This document shows, one piece after another, positions 58,510 to 64,000 of a stretch of DNA of 64,000 bases (position 1 is the first letter of the stretch; every line of letters begins with the position of its first letter). The notes under the pieces were generated by a model, which searched no databases, was not told where the DNA came from, and worked only from the letters and a program-made list of their open reading frames with translations. The translations under genes and the position numbers were made by a program. This DNA comes from Beta vulgaris subsp. vulgaris (lineage: Eukaryota > Streptophyta > Magnoliopsida > Caryophyllales > Amaranthaceae). The stretch is taken from positions 1 through 64,000 of the forward strand of contig NC_079203.1 in assembly GCF_026745355.1 (NCBI RefSeq), given 5' to 3'.

Positions 58510-59524
58510 GTAGGTATTTCTGGTGTGCGTTAAGTACCTTGCTGAAACCTATTTATCTCATTTAACTATTGAGTATTTGTTAGGACTATCTTATCACAAT
58601 AGTCTGGTTAGGAACTCCAGAGTATTTTTCTACTATTACCTTCATTAGTAAAATTTGACACTACTGTAGATGTATCAATGTCATCACTTCCACCTCTTTG
58701 TGAAGGTCTAAGAAGTTTGTATGGCAAGCATACATGTTTACTTTGTCAGTTATTCTCTCTCTTTTAATCTTGACCTCTATCACCAGTTTTTCAGTATGTT
58801 ATTGATGTGGGGACTGTTCTCTTGCTTTCTTTTTGGCCTTATTTTTCTGGGGAACTTTATGTTTGGACCTTGAGAGAAAACCTTATAGATGGAGGCAAGT
58901 CTGGCTTAGTATGCTACTGTAATCTTTAGACTTTTCCGTGCTTTGTGAGCACGAGGGAGTTCGGTTCTGTTAGTGTTCTGAGCCTGCATTGCCTTTTTTT
59001 TACATGAGCGGTAATCAGGATCATAATCATAATTGAGACGCTTGCCAATGCATATATTTAACCGTTAATATCCCTACTTTTCTATAAGTATAGATTATAA
59101 AAAGTTGATATTTTGAAAGTATATGTCGAGATCTAACAAGATCCTACATAGTTATTTTCTTCATTTTCTTTTACTTGCAACTTTTGAGATTTAGCGCTAT
59201 TCACTTGCTTATATTTGAGTTTCGACTACCTCTGGTAATTTATAAGTAAGGCAAAATTAGTCATCTGAGATTATGTTGAATTTGTCGCAATGTATATTTT
59301 CACAATATCGAATTATTATAATTTTTACATATCTATAATTAGAGATATGAATGATTAAGGTTATACATTTACTGACATTTCTCTTAAGAAGAAGCTCTTC
59401 TACTGAAAATTCTCTCACATCAGTACCACTTCACACTCACACTCGGCTCTATCTATACCTCTCTTCCCTCAAAGGAATCATTTCATCCCTTCCAAGAATA
59501 CCAAAAAGAAGCCTAACAACAAAA

Positions 59525-61650
59525 ATGGCTTTTCATAGCAAAGTCCACCCATCCTCCACTTTACCTCCTTATGAGGAAGTCAATCTCGCAACTCTCTTCA
59601 ACCATGTGCAGATAACAGAGCACGACTCCTTTATCCCATTTGGTTCCCTCACGTATAGGGATGGCAACGGGTCGGATCTGGACCGGGTCCAGGTGGACCC
59701 GGATCCAGATCCGTTTTCAGACCCTGGATCCAGATCCGACCCGGATCCACTGGGTCTAAAAAAGGTGGACCCGGATCCAGATCCGACGGATCCTACGGAT
59801 CCGGGTCCAAAACGGATCCAACTCGTATCATTGCTCCCTTTGCAAGATCACTGATTTCGACTCGAGAAAACTACATCACATCCGGATATATTCTAATCTG
59901 TCAAAATCACATTGAAACTAATTCATTTAGCTGACATTGAATCGTTTTCAAATTTTATACACTTATTTTTTTTGTGAAATAAATGCTAGGGAATCATCTC
60001 ATACATCAATACGTACACATGCAATTTTTGCCCAAGTTTTGATATTCTGCCACGCATGTCTTGCTTCTGTTTATTGTAATTCAATAAGTCTTAATCTGAG
60101 TTCCTTCAACCCTTATTTATTGGAATTTAGTCATTAACTTTCTGGTTTAGCAATGCCATATTGTTATGCCTCGTTTTTCTTGTCAACAGAACCCAAAACA
60201 TCACTTTGTGCCTCGTTATTCTTGTCTTGTTTAGCAGTCTACATTTAAGAGTTGGACTTGCCTTAGCTACGAATTTTGACAACTTGTTTAGTTGTTTCGA
60301 GAAAGAGAGAGAAAGATCTGAGAAATTGGAGCCCGGAAACGGTGGAGAAACGGTGGAGGAAATAAATTTTGTTGACAGGAGACGCACAAGGAGGAAATAA
60401 AATGGAGAGGAGGTTAGGAGGCCCAGCCAACGTGGAGATTGTTTTTAAAAAAACGGATCTGCGGATTCGGGTCCGGGTCTATTGTACAGATCCGGACCCG
60501 GATCCGTGATCTGACAAGTGGACCCGAATCCGACCCGGATCCAACGGGTCCATAATTTTAGGATCCAGACCCGGAAAAACGGATTCGGGTCCGCGGATCC
60601 GGGTCGGGTCCGCGGATCCACTGCCATCTCTACTCACGTACCTTGAGAACAACACATTTTCAATGCTCCCTCCTTTATGGATGTTTCCATGGAGGATGAC
60701 GAATCAATTTTGAAAAACCCACCAAACTCCCCTTCAAACTCAAACACTTGTACCCTGCCATAACAAATTCGACCCACTACTTCTCATAAATCTGCAAGGA
60801 AACTTGGAGTTTCAGGACCCAAGTGACCAAGGGCTAGATATCCATATGCGCGGGGACCCTATGTTTCAAAATTTCGGGCCCACCGTTGAAAATAACATAA
60901 ACTTGCCACAAAATGAAGTTCAAGCCCTTCAGGCCCACTCTTAAATTCTCATAAACGAAAGGCCACGCCCACAAGTATTTCTTTCTTAGACTAGGACGAG
61001 TTGGGTAAAATACTACAGCAGGCCTCATCGGTGCAAGAAAACCAACAACAGGAACCACTTGAGTTTCTGACTTCCAAAGCCCACAACAACAACTATAAAA
61101 CCCTCAAAAAACTACAATGTCCCCAACCTCCTCCACAGACTCCCACACTCTTTCACAAACTCCACCAAATACCCCCAATTCTCAAAGCTCTTTCAACTCG
61201 ACTCTCTCAGAATTCCCACTAGAGGAGTGGGATTTCGCCATAGATTCCATGGACCTAAATCTCCATCTCTCACCAACATAACCCATCCCATCAGAGAAGG
61301 ATCTAAAAACGCCTCCACACAAGGTCAAGAGAAGGAAGAGGGCTTGGAGGTCAACAAGATTCCTATCTCAACATTTGATACAATTCGAAAGAGAAGCTAT
61401 CAAAATCAGTGCCCAAAACACCTCTGACCTCAATCTTCCCCCTAACGAGGACTTGAGTCAATCTGAGGCTGCTATAACCAAGAGGCTGAAAATACAAAAA
61501 AAAAGACAAAAGCGACGGGGAACATTCTAACCAGAGAGGATCAGCTTAAGAAAGCTCAAGCTCTAGGAAGATCGAACATCTCAGAACCCCCAGGAAGGAA
61601 CAAATGGAAGAAGAACAATAATGGTGTGGTTGACCAACAGCCTTCAGTGA
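59525..61650 (+). pseudogene. Possible ORF1 region of the LINE, split by an hAT
   Basis: An ATG at 59525 opens MAFHSKVHPSSTLPPYEEVN, which is open up to the hAT insertion at 59656. After the hAT, frames continue in pieces (about 60640-61430). No RNA-binding or zinc-knuckle motif was recognised, so ORF1 identity rests on position only. A separate host gene fragment is possible. Confidence 0.4.
59656..60632. mobile_element. Non-autonomous hAT element (977 bp), family copy 2
   Basis: Ends TAGGGATGGCAACGGGTC and (reverse complement) TAGAGATGGCAGTGGATC, with a perfect 8 bp duplication CTCACGTA (59648-59655, 60633-60640). It is a near-identical, inverted counterpart of 22889-23850, with the GGATCC/GGGTCC subterminal repeats and the same AT-rich core. 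Confidence 0.95.
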
Positions 61651-61654
61651 AAGG

Positions 61655-62390
61655 AGGAGTCTTAGCTGGAACTGCAGGGAGCTGAAAAACCCAAGCGCCA
61701 GCAACCTTAGGGTTCTTATCTAATATGGCCATTTCTTACAGTTTAGATTTTATTTTTCTATTTGAAACCAAGAGTCAAGTCTCTAAACTAGAGGCGATTT
61801 TCAGTAGACTTATGTTTCATGGGTGTACGGGGATTAGCTCTGAGGGCAACATAGGAGGTCTCTTTCTCTGTTGGACCCAGAAGGTAGTGATTTCAATTCT
61901 GCTAGTAGATGCTAATTATATATGCTGTAAGACTACAAATTTAGCTGGTAATGACTACTATATAGCATTTGTCTATGGTTCGCCTTATTGTTCACAAAGG
62001 AAACCAATTTGGGATGGTCTAACCAATATCATGAAAAGCAACATAGGTAGATGGGTCCTTCTAGGGGACTTCAATCAAGTTGAGAGTAGTGACTAGAAAC
62101 TAGGAGGCTCAAGGATATTAAGAGGAGCTAACAACTTCATAGACGGGAAACTAAATAACAATTTGATCGAGTTACCTTACCAAGGGATCAATTTTACATG
62201 GACAAACAACAGAAATAATCAAGAGGCCATATATGAGCGAATAGACAAAGCGTTTAGCAATTCACAATGGAGAGACTTATATCCCAATGCTGAAATCTGG
62301 AATCTTCCCATTCTTCTATCGGACCATAGTCCAATAATACTCCACTTACAAGAAAATCATACAAGGAGGAGACGCTTGGAGTCTAAACCA
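61655..62390 (+). pseudogene. LINE apurinic-type endonuclease domain
   Basis: After a start resembling SWNCRELKNPSA (61660-61690, in a broken frame) come FLFETKSQ with the catalytic Glu (near 61752), FVYGSPY, WVLLGDFNQVE (about 62053-62085), then a stop at 62094. The next block holds GINFTWTNNR and the SDHSPI motif (about 62320-62337). The order and the key E, D-x-N and SDH residues match EEP-type LINE endonucleases, which nick the target DNA. Confidence 0.85.
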
Positions 62391-62979
62391 CGTAGAGGTG
62401 ACCAACATCATCAACCAAGAATGGGGAAAATCCTACACAGGATCTTCAGCTCATGCGCTACAAAGGAAAATCCAGTCCACGCTACGAAAAATCACAAGAT
62501 GGTGTTTGACTTACAAATTGGATAAGAGAATAGACCGGAAAGAAGTGAATGAAAGGCTAATGGAACAACAGAAAAGCATAATCTCCATCAACCAAGCTTT
62601 CCAAGACCAAATAATCAGGGGATGAAACTTTAAAGGATGTAGAGGAAAAGATGGTATATTGGAAACAAAGAGCAAAATCAAAGTGGGATGAATTAGGGAA
62701 TAAAACATCGTCTTTCTTCTACAAATGCAACAACACATTTGATAATCCAAAAGCTTATTCTAGATAGCTTCAAAGAGCTCTACAAATGCAACAACACAAC
62801 AAAAGTTAAAATACAACAGAATGACCCCTTCCTATCTCCTATAGCGTGTGTGACAGAAGAACACATTGAACATCTAAATATACCGTTCACTAATCAGGAA
62901 ATCAAGGAGGCCTGCTTCAACTCTAGCCCACTGCTGATGGTACTCCTCCCATCTTCTTCCAAAAGAATTGGGAAACAGT

Positions 62980-64000
62980 AGGTAATGATGTTCTCAAAAG
63001 TGTCAATGCCTTCCTTTCTTTTGGGTTCATGCTAAAGGAACAAAATAGAACGTTCATAAGTCTCATTCCAAAGAAGAATAGACCCTAAGATATCAAGGAC
63101 TTCAGACCTATAAGCTTATGCAATTCCTCTTATAAGATAATTTCAAAGACTCTTGTGAATAGGTTGAAAGGGATTCTTGGAGATTTAGTAGATAAATATC
63201 AGAACGCCTTTGTTCGAGGGAGACAAATGATGGACAACTGCTTCATCTCACATGAAATTCTTAACTGGGTTAGAAAAAGAAAAGGAGGGAATAGCTTTGC
63301 AGGTATCCTCAAAGTAGACCTTAGCAAAGCATACGACAGAATAAAATGGGACTTCGTGGAAGCTATTCTTAGGAAAATGAGATTTCCATAAACATGGATA
63401 CAATGGATCATGCAATGCATCACAACAGTGTCTAACTCAGTTCTAATCTAATCAATGGGGAACCATCAACAACTTTCAAACCAAACAGCAGGATTAAGAC
63501 AAGGTGATCATCTCTCATCTTATATTTTCATTCTATGCATGGAAGTACTTTCAAGGTAACTAACACAAATGCAAGACAAAAAAGAGCTAGAAGGACTCAA
63601 AATTGCGAGGAATGTTCCAAAAATAAATCATCCTTTTTTGTTGACGATGCGTTATTTTTCTTCAAAGCTCTTCCTCAAAATTGTTGGGCTATTAAAAAGC
63701 GTTCTAGCTAGATTTTGTGATATTTCTGGAGAAATGATCAACTTTGACAAATCACATGTAATTTTCAGCCCTAACACGCCCCCCAAATTTATGAAAATAA
63801 TGAGGAGGCCCTTAGGAGTAGAAAGCAAGTCCACTATAGGGAACTATCTAGGCTGCCCCATGGAAGTGGATGGTAGGAACACCTGGAGCTTCAACACTCT
63901 CATCACAAAAACAGTCGATAAAATACTCTAATGGAAATTTGCCAACCTGTCTCAAGCAGGGAAACTAATTCTCATAAATACCATCCTCACCTCTCTAGCC
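62980..64000 (+). pseudogene. LINE reverse transcriptase, 5' part
   Basis: The block has FISLIPKKNRP, DFRPISLCNSSYKIISKTL and NRLKGILGDLVDKYQNAFV (63040-63215). Then come GILKVDLSKAYDRIKWDFVE with the first catalytic Asp (63303-63362), LRQGDHLSSYIFILCMEVL (about 63497-63553), and a VDDALFF box near 63640-63660, out of frame with its neighbours. Stops and shifts mark it as dead. It continues past the window. Confidence 0.88.

Larger units (their letters stand above)
58510..64000 (+). other. DapB intron 5, open at the window end
   Basis: From the donor GTAGGT at 58510 no further DapB exon is recognisable before the window ends. The intron is therefore over 5.4 kb, and most of it is LINE and hAT sequence. 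Bases 58520-59350 are AT-rich with nothing recognised. Confidence 0.7.
59525..64000 (+). mobile_element. L1-type LINE, degenerate, runs past the window end
   Basis: Plus-strand pieces of an endonuclease domain (from about 61655) and a reverse transcriptase (from about 62980) follow each other as in plant L1 ORF2. An upstream region from about 59525 to 61650 would be ORF1 and linker. Frame changes and stops are frequent. It lies within DapB intron 5, in the same orientation as the gene. Confidence 0.88.

Overview
This is a stretch of plant nuclear DNA, most likely from a eudicot. The case rests on two multi-exon plant enzyme genes with GT-AG introns, a large dimeric satellite array, and dense plant transposable elements (Ty3/gypsy of two lineages, LINE, SINE-like, hAT, PIF/Harbinger, Stowaway, Mutator-like, CACTA-like and a Helitron remnant). 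The species cannot be fixed from the sequence alone. One run of N (3412-4409) is an assembly gap.

Layout. 1-3411: a frameshifted Ty3/gypsy element (gag, protease, RT, RNase H) cut by the gap. 4410-10848: about 18 tandem copies of a ~358 bp satellite whose unit is itself a diverged dimer of two ~178 bp halves. 10849-20292: a decayed Tat-lineage gypsy element with LTRs, gag-pol, a second RNase H, a hairpin-rich spacer and an antisense accessory ORF. 20293-21582: an inverted fragment of a related element. 21591-23940: an hAT element, then a PIF/Harbinger-like element that itself carries a second hAT.

24084-28392: gene 1, five exons, encoding a complete 300-residue bifunctional methylenetetrahydrofolate dehydrogenase/cyclohydrolase (FolD), probably cytosolic, of one-carbon folate metabolism. 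28393-49200: repeat-rich intergenic DNA with CACTA-like elements, TG microsatellites split by an hAT, a Helitron end with an RPA-like fragment, LINE tails, a Stowaway MITE, a triple nest (solo LTR inside a Mutator-like element inside another terminal-inverted-repeat element), and an inverted copy of about 1 kb of FolD intron 1.

49200-64000: gene 2, a 5' untranslated exon plus five coding exons (51437-58509) of a plastid-type 4-hydroxy-tetrahydrodipicolinate reductase (DapB, lysine pathway). Its 3' exons lie beyond the window. Its introns hold hAT, PIF and long-inverted-repeat elements, and the last visible intron is swollen by a degenerate L1-type LINE that has an hAT inserted in it.

The two host genes have intact reading frames; essentially everything else is transposon or satellite. 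The two enzymes act in separate pathways, and their proximity shows no functional link. The most notable signals are the dimeric satellite, the duplicated FolD intron, the nested elements proved by matching target-site duplications, a pair of near-identical hAT copies in opposite orientation about 37 kb apart, and a substituted glycine in the DapB nucleotide-binding loop.
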